A stretch of 64,000 nt of DNA from Azadirachta indica (GCA_022749755.1 CM040442.1:10452457-10516456), one strand, 5' to 3'. Counted from the first letter of the stretch, positions 10,092 to 21,647 are shown. A program made the numbers and translations. Notes: a model not told the origin generated them from the sequence alone.

Positions 10092-12985
10092 TCCCCCCGC
10101 AAAGTCAAGATGGCTTAATAGAAGCAAGCTTGAGTTCGAATACCAAGTCATGGAAGCGTCCAAGAGGATGCTATTTTGTGAAAATAGCAATAAGTTGATT
10201 AGATGAAGAAATTGAATGAAGTTTGATATCCCTTTGTATGATATGTTGGTAAACAAAATGACAATCAATCTCAATATATTTAGTATACTTATGAAAGGTA
10301 TCATTATGAGAAATCTAAATAGCACTACAATTATCACAAAAAAAGTGACATAAGGTGCACATAAGGGACACCTATACCATGCATTAGTTAGCGAAACCAA
10401 ATAATTTCATAAGTGGTGTCAGCAAGAGCATGATATTTAGCCTTAGTTCTAGTACGTCCATGAAATGAGTGAATATCCTAAAATACACATAGTACAATAA
10501 TGGAATGTCAATCAATGGGATCTCTGGTCGAATCGGCATCAGAGTAAACATGAAGTTGAAGAGTGGAATGTGTGAAGAAGTGCATTCCATGGAAAATAGT
10601 TCCCTTTATGAAACAAAAATTTAGAGGCAGCAACATATTGGGTGGTGCGAGGAATGGATATATACTAACTGATAATATGAACAACATCAGAAATATCTAG
10701 GTGAGCAATAGTGAGATATGTCAAACTACAAACAATTGTCTGTAAAAGGTAGCATTAAATAGTAAAGCACCATCATGTGGTGTGAATTTGGCATTTAGTT
10801 CAAGATGTGTAAATGTAGTCATACTATCAATCAAACCAACTTTGGCTAAAAGGTCTGATACATATTTAGTGTGAAATGGATAATATCCATTGGAGTTAGA
10901 AAATACCTTAAGACTAAAAATAAGTGAGATGACCAAGATCTTTTATTTCAAAATGTTGTTGAAGAGTGACCATAGGTTAAGAGATACCATTAGGATCATC
11001 GCTAGTAATAATTATATCATCCATATATAATAACAAGAGAATGCTGTCATGTTTTGTATATTAAAGAAAGAGAATTGAATCATGAGAACTAGAGTGAAAA
11101 CTAAATTGTTAAATAGTAGTACTAAACTTGGAAAACCAAGTACGTAAAGCTTGCATACAAGGTATGACGAAGTTTACACACTTTGTAAGGAGCATGTGAA
11201 TATCCGAGGGAGGGGGGAGGCTTTATGTAAACTTCTTTAGTGAGATCACCATTAAGAAAAATATTTTTGACCTCCATCTGAAATAGTATCCACCTTCATG
11301 CAATAGCTATATCTAATAGGCATCATATGAAAGTCATGCGAGTAATTGGTGCAAAGGTTTCTTCGTAATTGATCCTATATTCTTGTGTAAAACTTTTAGC
11401 AACAAGTCTTACCTTGTACTTTCAACAGAGCCATCAGCCTTGGCTTTAATTTTGTAAACCTATTTACAACCAACTACAGTTTTGCCTAGTGGAAGATCAA
11501 TTAGATCTCAAGTATTGGATTTTTCAAGAGCCTATAATTCTTCTACCCTTATTGCCAAGTAAGGTTAGAGCAAGAGTCAAAATAGAATTGAGGCTTATAT
11601 AAATTAAAAGTAGTGGAAAAACAATGATAATATCCAAGTTTAATAGGTAATTCTCTTATTCTAGTTGATTGATAGATTGGAAGTATTGCCTTTAAAAAGG
11701 AAGACTTAAGATTTGGAGAGTGATGTCAGTCAAATCCAAGAGACAAAGTCTATTGCACATGGGTAGGCGATATTGTTAAGGATGTGTCTGTTTGTTGCTC
11801 GATAGAAACCTACATCAAATTCATTAAGAAACAATTCAAAAGAGTTATTAGTAAAGAATAATGGTAGGATAGTCTGATCGAAGGGTGGATAAGGAGAAAA
11901 ACATTTTATGTTCCTAAAAAATAAAATGTTGAGAGATACAAAGTTGATTAGACACAGGATCTCAATACCTGTAACCTTTATGTTCTATCCTATATTCTAG
12001 AAAATAACAAAGTCGTGGTTGAAGTTCTAGTTTGGTGAATTCATAAGGTTGGGTGAAGTTCCATAAAGTCGCTCATAAGGAGATTTGTTATCTATAATTA
12101 GTGAAGTTGTTTTATTAATTAATGATGTAAATTGCTATAAGCACAACCTTCCCCCTGAAGTGTTCAGGACAAGAAGTAAAGATAAGTAGGCATTTAACAA
12201 CTTCTAAAATATGCCTATGTTTTTGTTTTGTTCTACCATTTTCTTGAGACGTGCCAATAAAAGAATGATGATCAATTATACCATTGTCTTGAAGAAGTTG
12301 TAAGAACTTAGAATCCCTATATTCCATTGGATTATCAGTATGAGAGATTTTAATGGGACAAGAAAATTGTGTTTTAACCACCCTAAAAAAACTACAATAA
12401 ATTTGAGGGAGTTCAGATCTATGTTTCATGAGATATAACCAAGTATAACAAGAATAATCATTAACAAATATAATAAAATATTTAAATCCTCCCATTGTGG
12501 TATTAGGAGAGGTTCTTTAAATATTAGAATGAATTAAATCAAATGGAGCTTAAGAAGTAGAAATACTTTTATTAAATGGTAATGCAATATATTTTTCTAA
12601 ATGACAAGAAACATAATCAAAATGATTTTATGATACACTACCCAAGACACTACTAGAAACTAATGTGTTAAGACAACTAAGTGATATATGTCCCAATCAA
12701 GAATGTCAAAGATTTAAAGATGGAGCTGAGGTGGTAAAGGCAATAGACTGATGGTTAGATCTGTAGGTGGAAGGAAGAGGAAATTTGATGAGTTCAAACA
12801 GATGTCCAACTTTACAACCCATCTTAAGCGTCTAACTGGTCTTTGAATCCTGTACACAACAACCAAGAAAGGTAAAGAGAACATTAAGACCAAGATCACA
12901 AAGTTGTCCAACAAATAAGAGATTTAAGGTTAACTTGCATATAAGATATGTATCTAATAAGGAAAGATTGGGTAAAGAGACATGT

Positions 12986-15123
12986 TGTAATACCCCATAT
13001 TCTAGTATTAATGAGAATATGTATATATGAACATATCTTCAATATAATATATAAAGATATAGAATTTAGGAATTTATAAGTTGAATATATTTATTTTTGG
13101 AGAAATTACTTGTTTAGGATGAATATGTTATACTTCAAAAGGAATAAAATTATTTGAAAATATGAATATTATTGTGGGTGAAAAGTGGAAAAATGATAGA
13201 TGAAGGGTTTAATTGATATACAAAAATAAAAATATGATTTTTGAATTTGTTTAATTCGGGTGGAATGAAGTGGAAAAAATGGGGACAAAGGGGAAGGAAA
13301 CATGGAGGAGACAAGGGCAGTATTAAGGGTAAAGGAAAGGAAGTGTAAAAATTTTATAATAAAATAATTTTAGTTGACGGTGGACAATGCATATAGCAAA
13401 CTTAGCTTTTTTCTACTTTAGATAGAAGAAGCAGAAGAAGGAGAACAAAGGAAAGGAAAGGAAAAAAAATTATACCGGTTAGAATTTATATTTGTGACGA
13501 ATTAGATTTGATTTGTTAGAATATATATATATGTACAATTAAGTTTGGATCTTTATTTATTATTATTGGATGATTATTTATTATTATTGTTAAATTGATT
13601 TAGGAAGGAATTTGGAAGAAGCAAGAAAATAAGCAGAAGTTTAGAAATTGAGAGACAGTCTCCGGGTAGGTGTTTATGTGCAAATGGTTAATTTTGGTTT
13701 TAAAATTGAAAAATAGGGTATTTTGTTATAATTGTTTTGGGTGAATATTTATGAAATTCGATTTGTGGATTTGAATATATATCAAATTTCTTGTTTTGTC
13801 AATTTAAGGATTTAATGAATTTTTTTGTTCGATTTGATTGGTTAAACAAATATTCATGAAACTTTGATATTATATTTTATTTGATTAGTTAAATGATTAT
13901 TTACGAAATTTGTTAATTTGTTTGATTTAATGATTAATTGAATATTTAGGAAATTTGTGCATTATTAGGTGTTATTAAATTAATAATTTTCTTGAACAAG
14001 TTAAATAATATTTTTGTAGATATTATTTTTTATATAAATATAATGAGAAAAGTATGAAATGTGTTGTATTTATATAAATGGATGATTTCAAGGAAAATGT
14101 TATGTTTATGAAAATTTGTCGAAGTTGTTGTGAATATAAAATGGATTTGAAATAATTTGAAAATGGAAATGTGATGGTCATGGTTGATGGTAACACTAGT
14201 GACCTTAGATGTGATTTCAGTCCCATAGTGAAAGCCCGTAATGATGAAGACAGTCACTAGGAATAGTGCCCTAAAAATACGTTGATTATGGACGATGGTT
14301 CTTGGGAATAATGTCTTAAAAATATGTATAGCCAATTACTGGCAGCAGTCTTTGGGAATAATGTCCCAAAACTACGCATGGAATGAATTAATTGAAATTG
14401 AATATCAATAAAGATAATAATGGGTTTAAGCTATTTTTACGAAGGTTAAATTATGAGAACTTCTAATATTTTATTAAATTTATTGTTGAGAATTGAAAAG
14501 GTAGTTTTGTTGATAAATAAATGAATAAATATGTTGGAATTGTTTATGAGCATTGTTTTTGGAATATCTTCATGATGTTATATTTTTTGAAAATCAGAAA
14601 GTATTAAGTTTGAAAATTTATTCGTTTTGTCTTAGAAATCTTAAAATTACCTTTGTATTAAATATCTATTGGGTATTAGTTCACCCCTACTTTTTAAGTT
14701 TTTGGTAATGTTAGAGAATTGGATGCGTAAGGAATAATGAATTACTTTAGGAGGATGAAACTGCCATATTTTGAAATTTGTTAAATTACACAGCATATAT
14801 ATTTGTAGTTGTGTGATTATGTACGTGAATTGTACTTGTATTGTATTGTTTTAGTATGATTGTATACATAGTATTGGACTAATAGAAATACTGTGTCAGT
14901 AGTAATTATTCAGATATGCAAGGAAATAGTTGATTGTTGTTGAGTTTTGGTTACGAGTATTTAATATAATTTTAAAATTTTGAGTGTTTTAAAGGATATT
15001 ACATATGGTATCAGAGCATTATAATTCTTGAGATAAGGTTTTGAATTTAATTACTTTTGAAGAATTTTTTTTAACACTCTAGTTGGGCATTACTTTAGTG
15101 TATGCCAAATGCAAGAAGTTGCA
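12986..15123 (+). mobile_element. Ty3/gypsy-type LTR plus leader fragment nested in copia element 1
   Basis: It starts TGTAATACCCC, and an LTR-like unit ends ...TATTACA at 15003 (7-bp inverted ends TGTAATA/TATTACA, about 2,018 bases). A primer site TGGTATCAGAGC follows (about 15006-15017) with another 105 bases of leader. The insert ends GTTGCA at 15123. CATGT flanks both sides (12981-12985 and 15124-15128), and removing one copy with the insert restores a continuous copia frame. So the insertion is real and its edges are exact, but it consists of one LTR plus leader only. The internal region and second LTR are gone. Confidence 0.75.
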
Positions 15124-15740
15124 CATGTCTTGAGTGACTAACATTTATAGAAGACCTTTTTACAATTTGAATAACTAGTAAATGAGAAGCAATGACTTTT
15201 GATGAAAAAATAGTTGAATTTGCGGTCAGATGATTACAAAATGCATAATCAAAGTCCTGAGAAGATGTACCGAGGTAATAAAGGAAGTAGAAATGAAAGA
15301 GTTACCAGCTTTTTGCAAAAGTTGTTGAAGAAGAAATTGTACACCTTGCGTTGTGAATGACGTAAAAACAGAAGGTTGTTCATATTGACTTTTGATACAA
15401 TAGCTATCAGCAATAGCAGAGAGAGAGAGAGATGACTTACTTGAAGGACTTTCAATTGGTTTCCTTTACTATGGACAATCTTGAGCAAAATATTTAAGCC
15501 ATTTCTTGCGACAAATATGACATTTCCTTTTTGGAGAATCTAGTAGCATATGTCCATCTCCTTACAATAAGGACATAATAATTTTTGTAGAGTATGTGTT
15601 TGAGTAGTAGATGGTGTAGCAAGTATTGTATCCGTTCAAGGTGTTTGTAGATGATTAAGATGAGTTTCTTTTGAAATGAGCTTTTCTACAACTTTGTCAA
15701 GAGTTGGCAAGGTAACATCACTATCATATGTCTTTCTTTT

Positions 15741-16022
15741 TCTATTTTTTTTTAAATAAAACGAAAAGAAAAAAAATCAAGTTGTGTTGAGTTTTTTCTA
15801 TTTGCTTAATTAAGATTGACATGACAAAAAATATAAAAATAAATCCATCGAGTAGAAAAATTTCTATATATAGCTTGAATCAAGACTAAAGAATGCACAA
15901 ATTTCTAAACTATTTGATAATGATGAAATTTGGTTCAGTCATTACTCATTTTATGATTATTTATGATAATTTCTGTCATTTCATGGAAAAAAAAACTCTA
16001 TTATTTGTGATTTTAAACATTC
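15741..16022. other. AT-rich junction between copia element 1 and duplicated block copy B
   Basis: No coding sequence or LTR is recognised. The expected 5' LTR and gag start of copia element 1 should lie here but do not. A deletion at this junction is the simplest reading. Confidence 0.5.
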
Positions 16023-17390
16023 ATTCTTGGATTTTAATAACCAAGCAAATAATTAAGTACATAATTTATTGGTTTATTGGTTGATGCAGGATTAAGCATT
16101 TTGAAAAATTTGGAAGTGATGGATTTAAGAGGTAATAGTATAATTATCGGGTCCGTGACAAGGCCGAGTAAGCCATTCAGATATGAATTTAGTTGATCAT
16201 GCCCTCCTACACTACTGTTCAAACTAATTTATTTAGAATGATTTATTCTCTTATTCTTTGTGTAGAATTGACAAATTTGGAAAACGAGACAAGATTATTT
16301 CTATAGATGTTATTTAAGATAATTCTTCTCTCTTAATGCAGGATTAGCAAGATTTAGAAACCTGAAAGCACTGGGTCTAAGTTATATTAATCTAAATTAT
16401 ACTAAAATCATAAAACTTAGAAAACTTACATGGTAGGACTCTTAGTCCTAGTGTTATTTTATTTTTATGTCTTTATTTTCAACTACATTTAGGAATCCAT
16501 CAAATTATTTGTGTTTGAATTAGATATGAGATTTGTTATTGCATTCCTATAAAAACGGTGATTTTGTGATTTTGTTATTACCATGTCGTCCAACCCTATA
16601 GCACTTTGATGAGAATAAATTAGGTACAGCTGTTAGCAGTCATAACTTTTCTGGGAGCATTCAAACAAAGTAGAAATTGAGTTTATTTTCGTGCCTGAAG
16701 GCATGCAAGAGAATCTAGATTACGAGGAAGAAGGATATTTCAAATTAGTTGCCAAAGAATTTGAATTCTAATGTGGATGACTTTTACACTTGTTGAAACA
16801 AATTAATGCACGTACGTTACATAACACCAAAATTTGAATGAATAATTCCATTGAGCATGAACTAAATTTGACATTCATCTCTATTACATATTCAACTTGC
16901 ACAAAATTAAGAAAACAATCAAGATTTTATTAAAGCTAGCAATTATGTATATAAGATGTTTTTATTTGAAATATTACAACTCTTAACAACCCTAGTAAAA
17001 CTAGCTAGGCTAAAACAAAGCACAATATTAAGTTTTATCATTGCTTGAGCATGCAAGTCTCTTCCTTACTGCAAATTGAACTTAATTTAGATGCGAAAGA
17101 AGAGGAGGCAGTTGAAGAAACTTATACGCACATGGTGATTGATCATCATCCTCAAAAGACAAAAGCATCTTCACAACTTTGCTCATGCCAGGTCTTGCAA
17201 CCCTGTCTTCTTCCACGCATTGCAAGGCCGCCTGAACCATAATTTCCGTCTTATTTATATTGTAGTTTCTGGCAATCATGGGGTTCACAATTTCTTTAAT
17301 CCATGCCTTGTTTGATGCAGCTACATTTTTCTTCTCTCTCAGCCATGTTGCCAAGGTTCCATGCTCTTTCATCCCTTCATTTTCATAAGT
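16023..17390. repeat. Duplicated block, copy B
   Basis: Partner of copy A (8887-9892), more complete, continuing rightwards into the rest of the kinase pseudogene. Shared features include the LRR exon relics on plus and the kinase C-terminus on minus. Confidence 0.8.
16091..16430 (+). pseudogene. Receptor-like protein LRR exon relics (copy B)
   Basis: After TTGATGCAG comes 'GLSILKNLEVMDLRGNSIII' (about 16091). After TTAATGCAG comes 'GLARFRNLKALGLSYINL' (about 16342). Both start in the phase used by the LRR exons of the 31.6-37.4 kb gene. The sequence between looks like intron. No other exons of this copy are seen, so these are leftovers of a receptor-like-protein gene. Confidence 0.65.
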
Positions 17391-18805
17391 TCGGAAAGTA
17401 GCTGCTGGGCTGTTTCCAGTTATCGTCTCCAATAGAACAATGCTGTAGCTATAACCATCTACTTTTGTGGTGATGGGCAAATTGTAAACCCACTCAGGAG
17501 CTATGTAACCTCTTGTTCCTCTTATTTTGGAAAAGCTCGAGTCATTTAGGCCACCCCTACTTCGCAGCTTAGACAACCCAAAATTTGCCACTTTTGGTTG
17601 GTAATTGGAATCTAAGAGAATGTTTTGTGGCTTGATGTCGCAATACAGAACCCACTCCAAGCATTCATCATGCAAATAAGCCAATCCTTTTGCAGTACCA
17701 ACAGCTATCTCAAAACTCTTATCCCACCTGATTGAATTTGAATGGAGGTTATCTGCTAACGATCCACGCGCCATGTACTTATAAACCAAAAGCCTGTGCT
17801 TCCCTTCTGCACAATATCCCCACATCTCTATCAGATTTATGTGATTAAGCTTCTTTCTCAATGGTCTGTACTTCTGCTAGGAACTCAGCTTCCTCAATTT
17901 TAGCTTCACTGAGCCGTTTGACAGCTGCAACACGATTGTCAAATAGTAGAGTTCTATACACAATGCCACCTGCTCCTCATCCAACTTCGTCAGTAAATCC
18001 CTTCGTGGCCTTTTTAAGCTCATCATAGGTGGATTTTTTAAATCCTCTAGCAGCAAGTAGGTATCCTTGCTCCACTGCTTTCGTGTCTTTATTAGCCATA
18101 AACAAGAAAAACCATACCAAAAAAATACATGTCAACTCTACAGGACCTACGACGAAGGCGAACCAAAGCAAAAACTTCAATTTCCTATTTCCATGGAACT
18201 TTTCATAATGTTTTCTAAAGACTGATTGATGTTGCCCGAGCAATTTAATCGTAATTCCTTTACAGTTGTCTTGTTTAAGAAAGGACTAGCGTTGGGGTAG
18301 CTTCAAATAAATATCTCCACTACAATTAGGCGTATAGTGTCCATTCAAAAGTAAAGTCTTTGGGTATACGTAACATATATTGGCACTCACTCATTTGTGA
18401 AATCTAAACTAGAACCCTTTGCAGCTGCACATATTAAGGCATTTGTCTTTACATTCTTGCACAGCAAGGTTTGGAATTGCTTCCATATCGAAGCGATAGA
18501 ATTCAACATGAGTGAAGTTGAGGAAACTAAAGTCCGCGTGGCTATAGGAAAAATTGAATTCCAGTTCACATCTACTAGACCAGTCCGAGTCATTCTTCAC
18601 TTTGTATCCAGGTAAGCAAACGCATCTCCTACCTAGGCCACGACCATATGTACACACACCATTAGGTCCATAAATACCGTGAACCATGCACGCTTTAGAA
18701 ATGGCTTACCATGAAATAACCCATTTCTTTGTTTTCTTGTCAAAGCTGTACAACCGCAGATTGCCATTAGGATTTAGATAAGTATAATCAACATCATTTT
18801 ATTGA
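17082..18805 (-). pseudogene. S-domain (G-type lectin) receptor-like kinase, ZmPK1-like, broken
   Basis: From high to low coordinates: the end of the S-locus region (DYTYLNPNGNLRLYSFD), an EGF-like piece (GIYGPNGVCTYGRG), PAN-like cysteines (CKDKCLNMCSCKGF), a membrane segment (about 18170-18090), and a kinase domain to 17082. The bulb-lectin domain and signal peptide are missing (cut near 18805). Lesions: a TAA near 18706 after KKWVISW; several stops between 18400 and 18244; a TGA (17979-17977) inside the glycine loop (DEVG-stop-GAGGIVYR); a frameshift near 17865. The later kinase region is open (17861-17082), with lysine region VAAVKRL, YCDIKPQN for the catalytic loop, and NFG where DFG is expected, so the metal-binding Asp is lost. 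Such kinases perceive signals at the cell surface; this copy cannot work. Confidence 0.85.
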
Positions 18806-18893
18806 AAAAATAATGCATAAAATGATCAAACCAAGCATTAATTTTCACCAGCCATAATACAAAGAGAATTGTTTAAACTCCCGAACTCTCTTA

Positions 18894-19466
18894 TTATTTC
18901 ATCCCTTGAGTCATACCATATATGTAATGAATAAGAGTTATATTGACCCTCATAACAATTCTGAGATCAACATTCTCAATAGTCTTCATAATCACATAAC
19001 CTCTTACAAACCTGAAAGCCCTAGTACCAGAAACAACAGCAAACTCTCTCAACTTCATAATGTAAATATCAGATCCTTGAAACTGCAAAGTGCTTCCTTT
19101 GAACTCTCCATCATTAAATATAAGAGGAAAAAGACATGAACATGACCTCACATCTAACTGAGAGTTCATATAATAGCCTTGAGCCCTACCTATCTCTTTG
19201 GACTCCTCTAAAGCACCCTCTTTCACTATATCATCAAACACTACAACTGTGCCGAATTCGAAGATATTTGGCATTGCCATTGTTGCTCCTCCAGTACTTT
19301 TCCCAACAATGATAGTAGCAGTGATGTTAGGGCCTGTCAGATACTCATGAGCATACACAACTAGATTTGTTTGTTTCGGTTGCTGCATTAGGATATTATT
19401 GCTACTGTAAGCTGTGTGAAAGAAAGCTACTGTGAATACCAAGAGCAAGAAATTGAAGATTCCCAT
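18894..19466 (-). CDS. Dirigent protein
   Basis: An intact 190-codon frame without introns, the usual size for the family. Residues 1-21 form a signal peptide (MGIFNFLLLVFTVAFF...), so the protein is secreted to the cell wall. Family motifs follow: VVYAHEYLTGPNITAT, FGTVVVFDDIVKEG, GRAQGYYMNSQ, FNDGEFKGSTLQFQG, REFAVVSGTRAFRFVRGY. Dirigent proteins steer the stereochemistry of phenoxy-radical coupling in lignan formation, and many members respond to wounding or pathogens; the exact substrate here is unknown. The ATG is preceded by AATTAAGCC and followed by the signal peptide, so the start is well set. Its promoter and first codons have a truncated partner at 56850-57077. The neighbouring kinase pseudogene is on the same strand but unrelated. 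Confidence 0.92.
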   Translation of the reverse strand: MGIFNFLLLVFTVAFFHTAYSSNNILMQQPKQTNLVVYAHEYLTGPNITATIIVGKSTGGATMAMPNIFEFGTVVVFDDIVKEGALEESKEIGRAQGYYMNSQLDVRSCSCLFPLIFNDGEFKGSTLQFQGSDIYIMKLREFAVVSGTRAFRFVRGYVIMKTIENVDLRIVMRVNITLIHYIYGMTQGMK

Positions 19467-19539
19467 GGCTTAATTTCTTTATGTTGGATGTAAGATAATA
19501 CAGAAGAATTCAACGTAGAGTGTTGTGATGTTTGAGATG

Positions 19540-19572
19540 TTATCTCTGTGTATATGTAAAAATATAGATGAA
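19540..19572 (-). promoter_or_regulatory. Putative core promoter of the dirigent gene
   Basis: Minus CTATATTTTTACATATACAC lies about 85-100 bases before the ATG. The same block (ACTATATACACTC) is conserved at the truncated dirigent start near 56930, which supports a role. Confidence 0.45.
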
Positions 19573-19850
19573 GGGAAGTCAGGATGCCTTCAATCACATA
19601 GTTAAACACAGTGTAAAAGATGCCATAGTGAATTAAATAATTGAAGTCTCGTGTTTCATGCTAAAAATATAAAATAATTATATAAAATATACTCTTTTTC
19701 AATGCATATTCTCATAATATCGCTGTAACCGCTTTTTTTAATTAATTATAAGGTGTGAAACAAATCATTAATCATAATAATTAATAATAATTTACTTTAC
19801 AGGGATCAAAATCAGATCAGAATAATTAAGAAATGTTATTGGATCTACAT

Positions 19851-19932
19851 GGATGGTGAGGATGAAGTCAAGTCATCGTGCCCCTTATGCCTTGGGCGAC
19901 AGACGTGCTACAATGGCTGGGACAAAGGGTCG
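19851..19932 (+). other. Plastid 16S rRNA fragment in nuclear DNA (NUPT)
   Basis: About 82 bases match the conserved late region of the bacterial/chloroplast 16S rRNA: GGTGAGGATGA.GTCAAGTCATC, then CCCCTTATGCC.TGGGCGAC, ACGTGCTACAATGGC and GGGACAAAGGGTCG. A few substitutions relative to the remembered plastid sequence show that it is not under selection. The sequence on either side is ordinary AT-rich nuclear DNA. It is not a functional rRNA gene. Confidence 0.85.
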
Positions 19933-20309
19933 TACAAAGAATAAAGAAGAAGATAATGTTCGAAGCACGTGTCCTGTAATTATTGGCAAGTATTTAATTT
20001 ATCTCCCATAACACCGAGAATTACCACTTCCCCCTTTTGTTTGACATCATACCTAACATACTTCCTGTTGTTTTGCACATATTATCATTTCCCCTCTGTT
20101 TTAGTTGACACTCTTACTTTTCAAGGGCTATTGCATATTTTTATTAGCATAATAACATGTAATTCTCTAAAATTTAACTTAATTAATTCTAATAATTTTA
20201 AAATATTTATAAAAATTTTAATTTATTAAAAAATAACAATTATACCCTTATGTAATAATAATTGGCTAAAAAAAATTACAACTCCAAATTGAAAATAAAT
20301 ATTAAAATA

Positions 20310-20590
20310 TTAATAAGTATTATTTTATAATACATTAAATATAAATTTATAATTTTTTTAATATAAATTTATCTAAACTTTGATTTTTTAAACATAATAT
20401 TAATAAACTGAATGATAAATTTTTATAATTTTTAAAATAAATAAAATAATATTATTTTATTTATTTCAAAAATTTGTAAAATTGATCATTCAATTTTGTT
20501 TAATATTTAGATAAATTTATCATGTTAAAAAAATTCAAAATTTAGCTAAATTTCTATTTATATAATAATTTATAATATATTATTTTATAT
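20310..20590. repeat. Long AT-rich inverted repeat (hairpin element)
   Basis: The arms are centred on 20450/20451, with a perfect 32-bp palindrome (20435-20466: ATAAATAAAATAATATTATT and its flanks). Imperfect pairing continues for about 130 bases on each side (e.g. ATAAATTTATCTAAA on the left, TTTAGATAAATTTAT on the right). It has no coding capacity. Probably a foldback MITE. Confidence 0.65.
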
Positions 20591-20599
20591 TTAATATGA

Positions 20600-21070
20600 A
20601 AAATATAAGTTATATAGACTAACACATATGAAGACCAATATATTAAAAAAATATCATATCAATACTATTACCTATACAAATCTATCTATATAAAAAATGA
20701 TATTTTAATCATTTAAAATATTGAACTCCCTCTCATTAATGGAAGCTCATAAACTTAAAAAATAATTATTGATACATGAAATTAATTATGGGTTTAAGCC
20801 CAAATCCAGACAAAAAGTATATGGTTTTACTATTTAATGTATACAAATGGTACAAGTGGGTTCAAACCTTTTTTTGGATATAAATTATGAGCCACAGTAT
20901 AAAAGTAAAAAATAGGCTTAAGTTTAATTTAAATCAATGTAATGTCTTATGTTTAGCCTATTTAGGGGTATTTAGGCCCCAAAAATCCATTATATAATTA
21001 GCTTAACACATAAGGAATACAAAAACTCAAAACAGTTTTTTTTTTAAGTCGAAAACCATATTTTAATTAA
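20600..21070. other. AT-rich spacer, no gene seen
   Basis: No open frames or recognisable elements. The sequence changes to a GC-richer minisatellite at about 21079. Confidence 0.5.
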
Positions 21071-21078
21071 CTTGAGAG

Positions 21079-21478
21079 GGAAGAATTCTAGGTCACACTT
21101 GGGACAATCACAATGCCCGTAGAGTTAGGCTGGAGGATGCCCCCTTTGAGGAATGAATTGGTGAGTTCTAGGTCATACCTAGGCCATCACGATGCCCACA
21201 AAGTTAGGTCAGAAGATCCCCCCTTCGAGGGATGATTGGGTAAGTCCTAGATCACACCTAAGGTCATTACAATACCCACAAAGCTAGGCTGGAGGATGTC
21301 TCCTTAAAGGAATTTTCGAGTGAATTTTAGGTCACACCTAAGGCCATCACAATACTACAGAGTTAGGCTGGAGGATGCCCCGTAGAAGATGACTAGGTGA
21401 GTTTTGGTTCATCATCCAGGACCATCACGATGTCTATGGATTTAGGCCATAGGATGCCTCCAAAGCAGTAGACTTGCC
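21079..21478. repeat. Minisatellite, five units of about 80 bases
   Basis: Five head-to-tail units share the frame 'GTGAGTTCTAGGTCACACCT ... CCATCACAATGCCCACA ... AGTTAGGCTGGAGGATGCCCC ... GAGGAATGA', with 10-25 percent differences by eye. It lies next to a sequence with LTR-like features (21486-21647) and may be part of that LTR. Confidence 0.85.
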
Positions 21479-21485
21479 TTGGAGA

Positions 21486-21647
21486 AGAAACTCTTCTTTT
21501 CTCTTCTTATATAGGTTGTATTTAATAATACCAGATAATTGCCTTTGCAACAAATCCTACAAGGACAAAACGGAATCCTATACCTATTGATCATCTAGAT
21601 CACACATGTCTCAGAGACCTGCACAACTCGATAGCATGGTGCCAACA
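21486..21647 (-). repeat. Possible LTR end next to the minisatellite
   Basis: On minus it begins TGTTGGCACC (21647) and has a TATATAAG box (21513-21506) before the minisatellite. This would make the minisatellite part of the transcribed LTR. No polypurine tract or primer site is convincing at the edge and no partner LTR is seen, so this is tentative. Confidence 0.3.

Larger units (their letters stand above)
9893..15740 (-). mobile_element. Ty1/copia retrotransposon 1, decayed and 5'-truncated, with a nested gypsy LTR
   Basis: Read on minus: gag with a zinc-knuckle region (about 15570-15450, CHICRKKWLKYFAQDC), protease and GAG-pre-integrase (about 15240-15125 and 12980-12700, including KLTLNLLFVGQLCDLG), integrase core (12495-12115, with YSCYTWLYLMKHRSE), reverse transcriptase and RNase H remains (about 11600-10100), polypurine GGGGGG and the 3' LTR (10091-9893). 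Many stops and shifts are present. The 5' LTR and gag start are missing: the element ends near 15740, where copy B of the duplicated block begins. A gypsy insertion (12986-15123) splits the protease/pre-integrase region. Such elements move through an RNA copy; this one cannot on its own. Confidence 0.8.

Noticed and set aside
10125..10145. GAGTTCGAATACC, similar to a tRNA B box
   Set aside because: No A box or cloverleaf around it; it lies in copia pol remains.
14030..14335. Overlapping minus-strand frames of 101 and 67 codons
   Set aside because: They lie inside the gypsy LTR, on its antisense strand, and have no protein-like composition.
9893..15740. Treating copia element 1 as full length
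   Set aside because: The 5' LTR, primer site and gag start are not present near 15.7 kb; only the 3' LTR is supported.
19851..19932. Calling a real rRNA gene
   Set aside because: Only about 82 of roughly 1,490 bases are present, with substitutions; it is a plastid-derived insertion.
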